In this document: positions 36,867 through 50,209 of the stretch, one piece after another
How the letters are laid out: each line of letters begins with the position of its first letter
Position numbering within the stretch: position 1 is the first letter of the stretch
Origin: Roseibium limicola
GTDB taxonomy: Bacteria > Pseudomonadota > Alphaproteobacteria > Rhizobiales > Stappiaceae
NCBI RefSeq assembly: GCF_017313085.1
Contig: NZ_JAFLNF010000001.1
Span: 186,001 to 250,000 of the forward strand
Direction of reading: 5' to 3'
Length of the DNA: 64,000 nt
Made by a program: the position numbers and the translations under genes
The notes under the pieces: generated by a model
Database searches by the model: none
Seen by the model: only the letters and a program-made list of their open reading frames with translations
What the model was told of the DNA's origin: nothing

Positions 36867-37445
36867 ATTTTTATTGCCCGAGTTTTTTCGTTTTGGTGAC
36901 GCGACGATCTGAGCATCTCCCGCTCATCAACAAGGGCCCACCTCCCCATTGACGAGCTCCCACCGGGAACATCGCCTCAATCACACTCCCGCCACGTTTT
37001 CATCAGCGGAAGTTTGACCGAAACATTCAGCCATCACGTAAAGTTTATTATGCCACTACCTTACTACCTTGTGGTTCTCAATCCACGCCATTTTTTGTGC
37101 ATTTCGTTCGTAGAGAGCTAAAAACGCGGCTAAATTGCAATATTCGCGCAACCCAACTTTGCTAAAAAGTAATATTTATATAATCCTTTGCCAACCTAAC
37201 GCGACGGATAATACAAGAGAAACATACAGAAATATTAATTATCAATATTATTGAAGGTCATTCTATTAAATTATACTAAGTAATAAAGAGGAAATCACAA
37301 AACAAACCTGAAGGAAATCAGCACCTCCGGATAAATATCACGAGGAGAATACTCAGGATTTATAGGGTTAGATTGTCGCCAAACCCAGCTTTATTCATAA
37401 AAATTGAATACAATCTAAGCCGCCAGCATGCTGTGTCAACTGACC
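36867..37445. other. AT-rich gap between AraC and MerR genes
   Basis: About 580 bases, strongly AT-rich from about 37060 to 37430. No gene is evident. It lies upstream of the minus-strand MerR gene and downstream of the AraC gene, so it may hold a long promoter region. Low GC suggests acquired or silenced DNA. Confidence 0.5.
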
Positions 37446-38528
37446 TCAGTGCGTAACTGGCGCCTGAGCCTGCCGCCACCGCTTCGGAGACTGTCCAAAC
37501 CACCGTTTGGCTGCGCGCGTAAAGTTCCCGACCGCAGAGAAGCCAACACGATATGAAATTTCAGAGATCGGCACCTCTGTATTGCGCAACAGCTCACTTG
37601 CCAACTCTCGACGCATGCGATCGTAGAGCCCCTGGAACGTCGCCCCGTTCTCCGCAAGTCTGCGCTGCAAGACACGTGGGCTCATTCCGATTTCCCGGGC
37701 CACCCATTCCAGGTTCAGATCCACATTCTCGATCTGCGCCAGGATCACATCACATACCTGCGTGACGAAATCCTTGTGCTGCTGCATGTCAGCAAGCCGA
37801 CGAACCACAAGCTCTGTCAGAGCATCGAACAGCAACGCATCCGCACCGGCGCGTGGACGCGAGACCACCTCCAAATCAAAGACCACACGATTGCCACGAG
37901 TGCCAAACTGCACTGGAGCCCCCAGGACATTCGCATAGTAGCCACGCGGTTCCGGCCTCGCACGACACACTTCAACTCTCAGCGGCCCAAAGCCCGAACG
38001 CGCACCTTCACTGCGAAAACAGTTAGCGATCTCCGTTGCCACGCAATCGCTCAGATGCTCCGGACGAACCACAAGCGGAGAAAAGGACCAGACGAACGAG
38101 ACCTCCCGCCCCTCCACCTGCACCTCACACTGCTTGAGATCGAGAGCTGCCGACATGAAATGCGCGATCAGCTGAAGGGAATCGAGCGGTGTCTGCGCAT
38201 ATCGAGCCGCCAGCCCAATCAACCGACCACGAAAAACCGGACTGCGCGTGCACCAGTGCAAACCCACATAAGGGTCATGCAGGCGTCGCGAGATGAAATC
38301 GAGAAGTTGAGAGAAATCAATCAGGGAAATGAATTGCTGCTGCCACTGGGAGGGAGCTCCAAAGCTCAAACCCAACTCATTGACGAGATCGTTCAGATCA
38401 AATCCCAACGGCCTGACATACGCATCAAGAGCCAACAGAACGCCGCCGTGGATTCGAGCCCCGGCGGAGCCGCCGCCACAACCTGCTGTGCTCTCTATGC
38501 GGGAAAGCTCTTGAAGCCCTTGCAGCAT
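37446..38528 (-). CDS. AraC-family regulator with N-terminal ligand-binding domain
   Basis: A 360-residue regulator. The N-terminal ~200 residues match the AraC-type arabinose-binding-like domain found in regulators of this size ('FISLIDFSQLLDFISRRLHDPYVGLH', 'YAQTPLDSLQLIAHFMSAALDL'). The C-terminal double helix-turn-helix reads 'LEWVAREIGMSPRVLQRRLAENGATFQGLYDRMRRELASELL' then 'ISEISYRVGFSAVGNFTRAAKRWFGQSPKRWR'. This arrangement is seen in regulators of amino-acid and lipid use; the ligand is unknown. It is divergent from the small XRE gene. Confidence 0.88.
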   Translation of the reverse strand: MLQGLQELSRIESTAGCGGGSAGARIHGGVLLALDAYVRPLGFDLNDLVNELGLSFGAPSQWQQQFISLIDFSQLLDFISRRLHDPYVGLHWCTRSPVFRGRLIGLAARYAQTPLDSLQLIAHFMSAALDLKQCEVQVEGREVSFVWSFSPLVVRPEHLSDCVATEIANCFRSEGARSGFGPLRVEVCRARPEPRGYYANVLGAPVQFGTRGNRVVFDLEVVSRPRAGADALLFDALTELVVRRLADMQQHKDFVTQVCDVILAQIENVDLNLEWVAREIGMSPRVLQRRLAENGATFQGLYDRMRRELASELLRNTEVPISEISYRVGFSAVGNFTRAAKRWFGQSPKRWRQAQAPVTH

Positions 38529-38842
38529 TTTCGTTATTTCGCTTTATAAGACAGCGCGTTAAGCCAATCCCTAACCGCAACCACTTGAACTTTTAGTCCT
38601 GAAAACTCGAAAAGAAAACCACAATTTACGATGTGCTAACCAAATCATTTCCTATGGTTAGCAGAGCGGGTCTTCATCGGGATTTATGACAATGATAATT
38701 CTAATAATGTCCTTGGCAATCTTTTTTCCCCATCGGCCTGACGTAGCCTGCACTCGCCCTCCCGTTGCGACGCCTACTTGCACACCGCAGGAGCTTGACC
38801 TCAAATACAGAGCCGACGAAATGAGCCAAAACACCACGTCCG
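38529..38842. other. Divergent promoter region between AraC and XRE genes
   Basis: About 310 bases between two divergent regulator genes. No RNA gene or strong repeat was noticed. Confidence 0.45.
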
Positions 38843-39109
38843 ATGAAAGATGCCATGCCTTCAATTGCCGACACTGTCATGACACCGGAACAATTTCGAA
38901 CCTGGCGTAAATCACTTGGATTGAAGCAAAAAGATGCAGCCGATCTTCTGGGACTGAAAAAACGGATGATCCAGTATTATGAAAAAGGCCGACGAGATGG
39001 TCGCCCGGTGGAAATCCCCAAACCAGTTCGCCTGGCATGTTTCGCCTTGAGTGAGGGAATCGGAGATTTCGATGGAAAGCAGCCTCTCCCGCTAAACTTC
39101 TCGGGGTAA
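38843..39109 (+). CDS. Small XRE-type helix-turn-helix protein
   Basis: An 88-residue protein that is essentially one Cro/C1-type DNA-binding domain: 'TPEQFRTWRKSLGLKQKDAADLLGLKKRMIQYYEKGRRDGRPVEIP', with helix 2–3 near 27–45. The start is uncertain; ATGs at 38843, 38855 and 38879 are in frame and none has a strong ribosome site. Relatives in Hyphomicrobiales often begin at the third. No toxin partner is next to it. Likely a small autonomous regulator. Target unknown. Confidence 0.78.
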   Translation: MKDAMPSIADTVMTPEQFRTWRKSLGLKQKDAADLLGLKKRMIQYYEKGRRDGRPVEIPKPVRLACFALSEGIGDFDGKQPLPLNFSG

Positions 39110-39336
39110 GGCCTCTGAAAAGCGGGCCTTGAAACAGCGTTTTTGAGCGAAGCGGCGCCCTTTAAGCGGACTTTTTGCCAGCAACCCGAGTTCTAGACAA
39201 AATATCCGCCTCCTTGGGGTTCCTTCCCGGGACTTCTTTGCATATAAGACGCGCTCAGCCAACAGTGTCACTCATCCAAGAACTGCGCCGATCCCTACAG
39301 GGGGCTCCTGTAAGGTGCCGGCCGCTGCGAGCCTCT

Positions 39337-42699
<3,363 letters not shown>

Positions 42700-42811
42700 G
42701 GTTATTATCATCCAACTCCGGTCAGGAAAGTGCGTCTTTCCCGGCTGGGTTGTTTTTTGTTGAGCGGTCCTTTTGAAAAGCAGGACCCAAGGAACTGAAG
42801 GTCTGTGACCA

Positions 42812-43285
42812 ATGGAAAAAATTCCGATGACCGCTGCCGGATATGCAAATCTTCAGACTGAGCTGAAGGAACGCACATCTGCAGAGCGCCCGCGCATCGT
42901 GGAAGCTATCTCCGAAGCGCGTGCCCATGGCGACCTGTCGGAAAACGCTGAATACCACGCAGCCAAGGAAGCGCAGAGCCACAACGAAGGCCGCATCGTT
43001 GAGCTGGAAGACAAGCTCTCGCGCGCCGAGATCATCGACGTGAGCAAGCTCTCCGGTGATGTTGTGAAGTTCGGCGCCACCGTGACCCTCATTGATGAGG
43101 ACACGGAAGAAGCGAAGAAGTACACGATCGTTGGTGACGTGGAATCCGACGTGAAGCAGAACCGGATCTCTATCTCTTCCCCGATTGCCCGTGCCCTCAT
43201 CGGCAAGTCCATCGGCGATAGCGTGGAAGTCTCGGCACCAGGCGGTGCACGCTCCTACGAAATCGAAGACGTTCAGTTCACCTGA
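42812..43285 (+). CDS. greA: Transcription elongation factor GreA
   Basis: A 157-residue cleavage factor. The N-terminal coiled coil reads '[50 protein letters not shown]', with the conserved acidic tip residues (Asp-Leu-Ser-Glu-Asn-Ala-Glu) near 45–51. The C-terminal FKBP-like domain has '[26 protein letters not shown]'. GreA rescues backtracked RNA polymerase by stimulating RNA cleavage. A weak hairpin (42725–42741) lies between carB and this gene, so read-through from carB is possible. A strong terminator follows. Confidence 0.96.
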   Translation: MEKIPMTAAGYANLQTELKERTSAERPRIVEAISEARAHGDLSENAEYHAAKEAQSHNEGRIVELEDKLSRAEIIDVSKLSGDVVKFGATVTLIDEDTEEAKKYTIVGDVESDVKQNRISISSPIARALIGKSIGDSVEVSAPGGARSYEIEDVQFT

Positions 43286-43348
43286 TTTTTGAATCTTCTC
43301 GTTCGAAGAAATCATTCTAATCAGCCAAGCCAAATGTCTGAAAAACGC

Positions 43349-43376
43349 AAAAGCGCCGCTCTATAGCGGCGCTTTT
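43349..43376. terminator. Bidirectional intrinsic terminator
   Basis: Perfect 12-bp stem (aaaagcgccgct/agcggcgctttt) with a 4-base loop, between convergent greA and the response regulator gene. Confidence 0.88.
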
Positions 43377-43399
43377 ATGCATACAAGGGACACGATTGG

Positions 43400-43762
43400 C
43401 TAGATGTAAGCCTTCAACTGCTCAGCAAGAGCTGTCGGGTTGAAAGGCTTGTTAATCGCGCCCTGGGCGCCGATAGAGCGAAGGTAGTCAAACTCCCGCT
43501 CGCCCTTGGCTGTCAGGAAAACAACCGGAACATCAGCCATTCTGGCCTTTTTCCTCAGCATCTTCAGCGTTGTCGGGCCGTCCATCTCGGGCATCATGAC
43601 ATCGAGAATGATGAGGTTGGGAACCCACTCCTCGACCACATCCAGCGCTTCTTTGCCACTATCGACCCAGCGCACTTCATAGTCCCCAGACATCTCCAAG
43701 CCCATCTGGACCAAAAAACCGATATCCTCATCGTCGTCGACATGCAGCGCTTTAATAGCCAT
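43400..43762 (-). CDS. Single-domain response regulator
   Basis: A 120-residue CheY-like receiver with no output domain. The acidic pocket is 'LHVDDDEDIG' (residues 7–13), the phospho-acceptor Asp is in 'LIILDVMMPEMDG' near 54, the Thr/Ser is in 'PVVFLTAKG' and the Lys is in 'GAINKPFNP' near 105. ATG 43762 has 'aaggtg' upstream. It is divergent from a MASE1 histidine kinase that lacks its own receiver, so the two may form a pair. Output would be by protein contact. Confidence 0.92.
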   Translation of the reverse strand: MAIKALHVDDDEDIGFLVQMGLEMSGDYEVRWVDSGKEALDVVEEWVPNLIILDVMMPEMDGPTTLKMLRKKARMADVPVVFLTAKGEREFDYLRSIGAQGAINKPFNPTALAEQLKAYI

Positions 43763-43990
43763 AAACTTACACCTTGACCCTAAATATTAGCTACCCCCCC
43801 CTGACTACTAGAAACAAAAACATCAAACCAAGCGCAATGCAACTTAGCGCAATTACTTACAAAAAAACGTTGTTGCCCCTGAGTTATATTTAAAGTTATT
43901 TTACCCCTTAGAAACAAATCTGCGGTTTAGATAGCAAGAAGAGCAGGTATAGCTTGCGCTTTGAATGGCAAGCGAACAGGGGCGCAGAGC

Positions 43991-45658
43991 GTGCAAAGTC
44001 AACGGAAGCCGACAATTACCATCGCAAACGGCGACCATCTAACCCTTCTGTCGCCGCTCTTCCGGTTACCCCTCTGGGGTCGATTGCTGCTCGTCGGCGG
44101 AGGGTTCTGTCTTCTTGCAATGTCAGGCATTCTGCTGACCCGCGAAAGCGGTCGCATTGCCATGATCTGGTTTCCGAACGCCCTTTTGCTCGGCGTTATT
44201 CTGCAAGCACCGCTCAAAGACTGGCGGAACTATTTCCTCGCCGCATATGTCGGAAATCTTGCCGCCAACCTGCTGTCGGGAGATACCCTCTTGATCGGCA
44301 TAGGCCTGTCCTTGATGAACACGCTGGAGATTTTGGTCGCAGCCGCGGTCATATGGCGTATCAAACCAGCTCTAGATATCGGCAAAACTCTAGAAACACT
44401 CATATTTGTCGGAAGCGCCGGAATCCTGGCCCCTGCCATCTCGGCCATGGCCGCCTCCGTTTTCCTGCACTTCGCGGTTGGTGCCTCGATACCTGACGTC
44501 CTCAAGATCTGGTATTGCGCCGATGCTTTGGGGCTTCTGGTTTTTACCCCCTTCCTGATTGCGCAATTTCCGGCAAACACGTCGGACGAGGAATTTCTCT
44601 CGATCAAACAACCAGTATTCTGGGGCCTGCAGACCTTCAATCTGGCTGTCTCCATCGCGATCTTCAGCCAGCAAGGGTTGCCGCTTCTGTTCCTGGCATT
44701 CCCCCCCCTGCTCATCGCGTCATTTTATTCAGGTATACTGGGCGCTGCGATCTCCAGTCTGACAGTCGCCGCTGTTGCGATCGCTTTCTCCATCAAGGGA
44801 ACCGGGCCAGTCAATCTGGTTGACGGCAGCCTGCCGGAACGCATCTATGTGCTGCAGGCGTTTATCGCAACCTGCGTGCTGTTCGCCCTTCACAGTGCGT
44901 CTGCCGTCACGGAACAACGTCGCCTGCAGGCCCGCCTCAAGCGTCTCAGCATAGAAGCGGAGCGCGCCGGCAGGGCCAAAACCGAGTTCCTGTCGACAAT
45001 GAGCCACGAGCTCAGAACGCCCTTGACGGCAATTACCGGAGCACTTGAGCTGCTTCAATACAACTTCCGGGATAGCCTGCCCCCGCCAGCCCAGCAGCTC
45101 GTCGGCATTGCTTCCAACAATTCCGAACGTCTGTTGAAAATGATCGAAGATATCCTGGATCATGAGCGCATCGATTCCGGGAAACTGAAAATCTCGATGG
45201 TAGCGACCAGACTGTCACCAGTCATCGATATGGCCATCGAGTCCCTGCGAAGCTACAAGCCGGAAAAAGGCATTACGCTCGAGTTCGCTGACGATGTGCC
45301 AAAGGCCAAGGGGCATATCGACCCTCTTCGCCTGGAGCAGGTACTTTCGAACCTGTTATCGAACGCCATCAAGGCGTCCTCCGATGGCAGCAAGGTTCGC
45401 ATTACGTCTAGTCGCTCTGGTGAGGGCCTACTCCGGATCGAAGTCAAAGACACCGGACCCGGAATTTCCGAAGATCTGGAGCCGCGCTTGTTCAAGAAAT
45501 TTGAACAAGGTGACACGGGAAACACACGCAAGTCCACTGGCTCCGGCCTTGGCCTTAGCATTTCCAAAGCCCTTATCGAAGCTATGGACGGCAAGATCGG
45601 CTATGAGCGTCGCGGCGGTCAAACAACCGTCTTTTTCGTCGAGATCAATGAGGTCTAG
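43991..45658 (+). CDS. MASE1-domain sensor histidine kinase
   Basis: A 555-residue membrane kinase. GTG 43991 is preferred, with 'agggg' eight bases upstream, over an in-frame TTG at 43961. The N-terminal ~280 residues form an eight-helix MASE1 sensor ('RIAMIWFPNALLLGVILQAP', 'KIWYCADALGLLVFTPFLIA'). The HisKA box 'FLSTMSHELRTPLTAITGALELL' lies near 345, then N-box 'VLSNLLSNAIKAS' near 460, G1 'KDTGPGIS', F-box 'LFKKFEQG' and G2 'GSGLGLSISKALIEAM'. It has no receiver domain. A divergent single-domain receiver at 43400–43762 could take the phosphate. The signal is unknown. Confidence 0.92.
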   Translation: MQSQRKPTITIANGDHLTLLSPLFRLPLWGRLLLVGGGFCLLAMSGILLTRESGRIAMIWFPNALLLGVILQAPLKDWRNYFLAAYVGNLAANLLSGDTLLIGIGLSLMNTLEILVAAAVIWRIKPALDIGKTLETLIFVGSAGILAPAISAMAASVFLHFAVGASIPDVLKIWYCADALGLLVFTPFLIAQFPANTSDEEFLSIKQPVFWGLQTFNLAVSIAIFSQQGLPLLFLAFPPLLIASFYSGILGAAISSLTVAAVAIAFSIKGTGPVNLVDGSLPERIYVLQAFIATCVLFALHSASAVTEQRRLQARLKRLSIEAERAGRAKTEFLSTMSHELRTPLTAITGALELLQYNFRDSLPPPAQQLVGIASNNSERLLKMIEDILDHERIDSGKLKISMVATRLSPVIDMAIESLRSYKPEKGITLEFADDVPKAKGHIDPLRLEQVLSNLLSNAIKASSDGSKVRITSSRSGEGLLRIEVKDTGPGISEDLEPRLFKKFEQGDTGNTRKSTGSGLGLSISKALIEAMDGKIGYERRGGQTTVFFVEINEV

Positions 45659-45740
45659 AAGGCGATGACAGGCCCCATGCGAAACACACAGCAAAGGGCA
45701 TTCAGCTTCAGCCCGGTGTCCCGTGACACCGAAAACCAAA

Positions 45741-46211
45741 CTAGTCCTTGATCGGAACGAGGGCTTCGTCCTTCGTCCGGCGGATCGTCAAGGCGGTACG
45801 AACGCTATCGACATTGGCGGTCGCAGTCAGCTCACGAATGATGAAGTTCTGAAAAGTCTGCAGGTCGGGAGCCACGCACTTCAGCAAAAAGTCCACTTCC
45901 CCTGAAAGCATGTAGCTCTCACGTACGATCGGCCAACTGTTGACCTGACCTTCAAACGCCTGCAGATCAGCCTCCGTCTGTGAGTGCAACCCAACCATGG
46001 CAAAAGCCGTGACATCGTAGCCCAGCTCTTTCTCGTCAAGCAGCGTGCGATATCCCCGAATAAGGCCTGCCTCTTCCAGCGCGCGAACACGGCGCAGGCA
46101 TGGAGGGGCCGAGATACCGACCCGGCGCGCCAGCTCGACGTTTGTCATGCGCCCATCCTGTTGCAACTCTTTCAAGATATGCCAGTCGATGGTATCGAGC
46201 CGTGCTTTCAC
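45741..46211 (-). CDS. Lrp/AsnC-family transcriptional regulator
   Basis: A 156-residue regulator. GTG 46211 is used: 'gaggag' lies nine bases upstream, and the protein then begins at the usual place ('LDTIDWHILKELQQDGRMTNVELARRVGISAPPCLRRVRALEEAGLI'). The C-terminal RAM domain (about 70–150) has 'VTAFAMVGLHSQTEADLQAFEGQV' and 'MLSGEVDFLLKCVAPDLQTFQNFI', which binds amino acids. It is divergent from the ELM1-family gene and convergent with the histidine kinase. Target genes are unknown. Confidence 0.93.
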   Translation of the reverse strand: MKARLDTIDWHILKELQQDGRMTNVELARRVGISAPPCLRRVRALEEAGLIRGYRTLLDEKELGYDVTAFAMVGLHSQTEADLQAFEGQVNSWPIVRESYMLSGEVDFLLKCVAPDLQTFQNFIIRELTATANVDSVRTALTIRRTKDEALVPIKD

Positions 46212-46523
46212 GGATGGTACTCCTCTTGAGTTCCTCGGCGACGGGTTCGTCACACGAGGCAGTAATTCCCGTCTGCTAGGGCGTGAGGACATCTCACGCA
46301 CAAAGAAGACAAACGGCGCTCAGGATTTAACTCCGACAAGGAACTGAAGACCGATTGACAAAGATCAGTTATGGTTTTTTGCGTCTTTGTGCAAGAGTCT
46401 AACAAAATTGCGCACGAAATGGAAAGATCGCATGCTTTTTCGTCTGACCGATGCCCAGACACCCCCGGCCGGAAACGGATGGGCCACCCCCGCCCTCACT
46501 TCAGCTGCAGCGTGGGGTCGCGC
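46212..46523. other. Divergent region between Lrp and ELM1-family genes
   Basis: About 310 bases. The reading frame of the ELM1 gene is open through part of it, so its true start could be upstream. No other feature noticed. Confidence 0.45.
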
Positions 46524-47507
46524 GTGACGGAAGCAAGTACCTCCAGCCGCCGTTCGCTAACCTGCTGGGTCGTGACCGATGGAAAAGCCGGTGACGAGGG
46601 CCAGTGCATCGGCGTCGCCCAGGCACTTCATTCCGACTATGCGCTGAAGCACGTGTCTCCCCGCCCGCCATTTTCCTGGTGGTTGCCGTTCGGACCGATT
46701 GATCCGCGCGAACGTCCAGGCAGCGTCAACAGCCCGTTTCAGCCACCCTGGCCGGATGTTGCGATCGCCTCTGGTCGACGTGCTGTAAGATATTTGAAGG
46801 TGATCAAGCAGGCCAGCCGTGAACACACATTCACGGTCTGCCTCAAGGATCCACGCATTGGCACGAAAACCGCAGACCTGATCTGGGTTCCGGCGCATGA
46901 TCCGCTGCGCGGGCTCAATGTGCTTGTCACACCCACAGCACCGCACAGGTTCACCGCCGAAAATCTGAAGACCTTGCGGACCTCCGCTCCTCCGGAAATC
47001 GCGGCACTGAAAGCTCCTCGTGTCGCAGTTCTGGTCGGTGGAGACAGCCGACATCACCAATTCCCGCTGGAGGTTCAAAGGGCGCTGCTCGAGGCCCTGA
47101 CACGACTAGGAGCCTTGGAAAGCACCGGACTGATGATCACCACATCACGGCGCACACCGCCGGCGCTGCACACAGCACTGGTACAGTTTGCCCATGAAAA
47201 CGGTCATCTGTTCTGGGACGGAACTGGCACCAACCCCCTGCCCCACTATCTGGCCAATGCCGATGCCATCGTCGCCACGGCGGACAGCACCAATATGATT
47301 GGCGAGGCCGCCGCCACGGGGAAACCAATTCATGTGTTTCACCCCACCGGCGGCCATCCGAAAATCGACCGGTTTCTGGGGACTTTACGTGATTTAGGCG
47401 TTATACACCCCTTTCCGGGGCCCATTAAAACCACTACCTACGACCCAATGGATTCAACACCGCTGATCGCAGCGGCCATAAGAACCGCCATGCCCGGCAA
47501 GCGCTGA
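46524..47507 (+). CDS. Mitochondrial fission ELM1-family protein (DUF1022)
   Basis: A 327-residue protein from GTG 46524, which has 'gggg' six bases upstream; an ATG at 46371 also opens the frame. The ELM1 family is recognised by 'CWVVTDGKAGDEGQCIGVAQAL', 'PWPDVAIASGRRAVRYLKVIKQ', 'PHRFTAENL', 'VAVLVGGDSRHHQF' and 'AIVATADSTNMIGEAAATGKPIHVF', which give a GT-B glycosyltransferase-like fold. The plant homologue acts in mitochondrial fission. The bacterial role is unknown, though envelope glycan synthesis has been suggested by fold. Confidence 0.87.
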   Translation: MTEASTSSRRSLTCWVVTDGKAGDEGQCIGVAQALHSDYALKHVSPRPPFSWWLPFGPIDPRERPGSVNSPFQPPWPDVAIASGRRAVRYLKVIKQASREHTFTVCLKDPRIGTKTADLIWVPAHDPLRGLNVLVTPTAPHRFTAENLKTLRTSAPPEIAALKAPRVAVLVGGDSRHHQFPLEVQRALLEALTRLGALESTGLMITTSRRTPPALHTALVQFAHENGHLFWDGTGTNPLPHYLANADAIVATADSTNMIGEAAATGKPIHVFHPTGGHPKIDRFLGTLRDLGVIHPFPGPIKTTTYDPMDSTPLIAAAIRTAMPGKR

Positions 47508-47539
47508 TCCCTCAGCAGGCCCGCTGGCAGCTCCCTTGA

Positions 47540-48550
<1,011 letters not shown>

Positions 48551-48627
48551 GGTAAGATACCCCTCGGGCGCGGTCACATTCGCAACAGTACGCGCCCGAT
48601 TAACGCCCGACTGACAGGGACCTCACG

Positions 48628-49527
48628 ATGGACTGGGACAAACTGCGAATTTTCCATGCCGCAGCGCAAGCCGGCAGCTTCACCCATGCTGGTGATACGC
48701 TGAACATGAGCCAGTCCGCCGTGTCCCGCCAGGTCAGCTCCCTGGAGATGGACCTCGGCGTTCCGCTGTTCTACAGGCATGCGCGTGGGCTGCTACTGAC
48801 CGAGCAAGGCGAACTTCTGTATCGCACCGCGCGCGATGTCCTGATGAAGCTTGAGGCCGTTCAGGGCCGCCTGACTGACAGCAAGGAAAAGCCCTCGGGG
48901 ATTTTGCGTGTCACAACGACAGTCGGCCTAGGGTCAACCTGGCTGACTTCGCGGATCAAGGATTTCGTCGATCTCTTCCCCGATGTCGAGTTGCAATTAA
49001 TCTTCGACGATGACGAACTCGACTTGGGCATGCGGGAAGCCGACGTGGCAATTCGCCTGCGTCAACCGACACAGCCTGACCTGATCCAGCGCAAGCTCTT
49101 CACCGTGCACTTTCACGTCTTTGCCTCTCCGAGCTATCTCAAGGCCTTCGGAACGCCCTCCGACATGGAGGACCTGGACAAGAACCACCGCGTCGTCACC
49201 TTTGGCGAGCAGGCCCCCGCCTATCTGAGAGAAATGAACTGGCTGGAAAAGGCCGGGCGTCCGGCTCTCGATCCGCGCCGCTCGGCCCTGAAGGTCAACA
49301 ACCTGGTGGCCATCAGGCGCGCCGTTCAGGAAGGCGTCGGCGTCGCTATTCTTCCCGATTATATCATCGAGAAGGACAGTCAGCTGGTGCAGGTTCTGAC
49401 CAATGTGAAAGAAAAGGTCCCATCCTTCGATACCTACTTCGTCTATCCCTCAGAGCTGAAAAACACGGCCCGGATTACCGCCTTTCGCGATTTCCTCGTC
49501 AGCGCTGCTGAAAACTGGTCCTACTGA
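48628..49527 (+). CDS. lsrB: LysR-family regulator of the LsrB/VtlR type
   Basis: A 299-residue LysR-type regulator. The N-terminal helix-turn-helix 'MDWDKLRIFHAAAQAGSFTHAGDTLNMSQSAVSRQVSSLE' and the stretch 'FYRHARGLLLTEQGELLYRTARDVLMKLE' are nearly those of LsrB (Sinorhizobium, Agrobacterium) and VtlR (Brucella). The periplasmic-binding-like effector domain covers ~95–295. These homologues act in redox balance, envelope traits and host association and control AbcR small RNAs. The gene follows trxB and precedes a region with two terminator-ended sRNA candidates, matching the known rhizobial arrangement. ATG 48628 follows 'agggacc'. Confidence 0.9.
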   Translation: MDWDKLRIFHAAAQAGSFTHAGDTLNMSQSAVSRQVSSLEMDLGVPLFYRHARGLLLTEQGELLYRTARDVLMKLEAVQGRLTDSKEKPSGILRVTTTVGLGSTWLTSRIKDFVDLFPDVELQLIFDDDELDLGMREADVAIRLRQPTQPDLIQRKLFTVHFHVFASPSYLKAFGTPSDMEDLDKNHRVVTFGEQAPAYLREMNWLEKAGRPALDPRRSALKVNNLVAIRRAVQEGVGVAILPDYIIEKDSQLVQVLTNVKEKVPSFDTYFVYPSELKNTARITAFRDFLVSAAENWSY

Positions 49528-49936
49528 CCCCGCGCTTTGACAAAGCCCACCGTTCAATGCTTTCCACCTCAAGACTTGCGCTGGGCGCGCACCTGCGGGC
49601 TTGTACCGGTCGCGGAACATCAAGTCATCTGACAAAGACGATTCGCTCTTTGAAGCCTTGAAACTTGACGACTTTCGATTGCCCACACCCGGATTCGACC
49701 TGAAAAGACCGTAAGGCGTTAATTTAAACACGCCCATTTCGTAAGCATTTTGCTTTGCACAAATAGGCAATTCAGACACTGAAATCGGCACAAATTGTTG
49801 AAATTACTGATACGGCTACATCACATAACCGTTACAAATCGGCCATTTCGCATACCTCCCAACGAGCTATTAACTTTTTGCATAGCAGGATTGCGTGGGT
49901 GCCTCTTGTTTGCACAGCTTGTGCACCGCATATAGG
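49528..49936. promoter_or_regulatory. Gap after lsrB with upstream region of sRNA 1
   Basis: About 410 bases without a gene. The last part holds a plausible sRNA promoter: ttgcac (49910–49915), 15 bases, then tatagg (49931–49936). Upstream are repeated 'ttgcat' and 'ttgcac' elements and T-N11-A patterns that a LysR-type protein could bind. This is inferred from layout only. Confidence 0.45.
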
Positions 49937-49939
49937 CAT

Positions 49940-50071
49940 CACTGTTGGTTCACAGGCAACACACCTCCTCCCAGTGTTGCCTTACCAGCTGTTCCCCTCT
50001 GGAAGGTGATTCCTCTGCTTCGGCAGAGAATCAATTCAAACTGCCGGACCCTCGGGTCCGGCTTTTTTTTT
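49940..50071 (+). ncRNA. AbcR-like small RNA 1
   Basis: A likely ~130-base sRNA. The 5' end is estimated from the -10-like tatagg at 49931. A hairpin gcaacac/gtgttgc (49956–49962 with 49974–49980) exposes the loop acctcctccca, an anti-Shine-Dalgarno sequence like the CUCCCA motif of AbcR RNAs. A second unpaired 'gttcccc' follows at about 49991, like the AbcR UUCCC motif. A strong terminator (gccggacc/ggtccggc, 50043–50062, then nine T's) ends it. No ORF with a ribosome site crosses it. The lsrB neighbourhood supports the AbcR assignment. Confidence 0.78.
50043..50071 (+). terminator. Terminator of sRNA 1
   Basis: An 8-bp GC-rich stem with loop ctcg followed by nine T's: a textbook Rho-independent terminator, with no protein-coding gene ending nearby. 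Confidence 0.92.
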
Positions 50072-50209
50072 GCAAATACACCTCTGGCTCGCAAGCACCA
50101 TGACCGAACCAACAGACGACGCGGCAATCGCCGCGCGGGCAGGTTCGGACATTCCTGCACACGACCTCATGCGCACCATGCACCCACCTCCCCTGCGGAC
50201 ATAGCCCAT

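Noticed and set aside
38843-39109. XRE protein as an antitoxin
   Set aside because: No toxin-like ORF lies beside it, and similar stand-alone XRE proteins are common in this group.
49450-49791. 113-residue minus-strand frame after lsrB
   Set aside because: It overlaps the lsrB 3' end on the opposite strand and has no domain or ribosome site.
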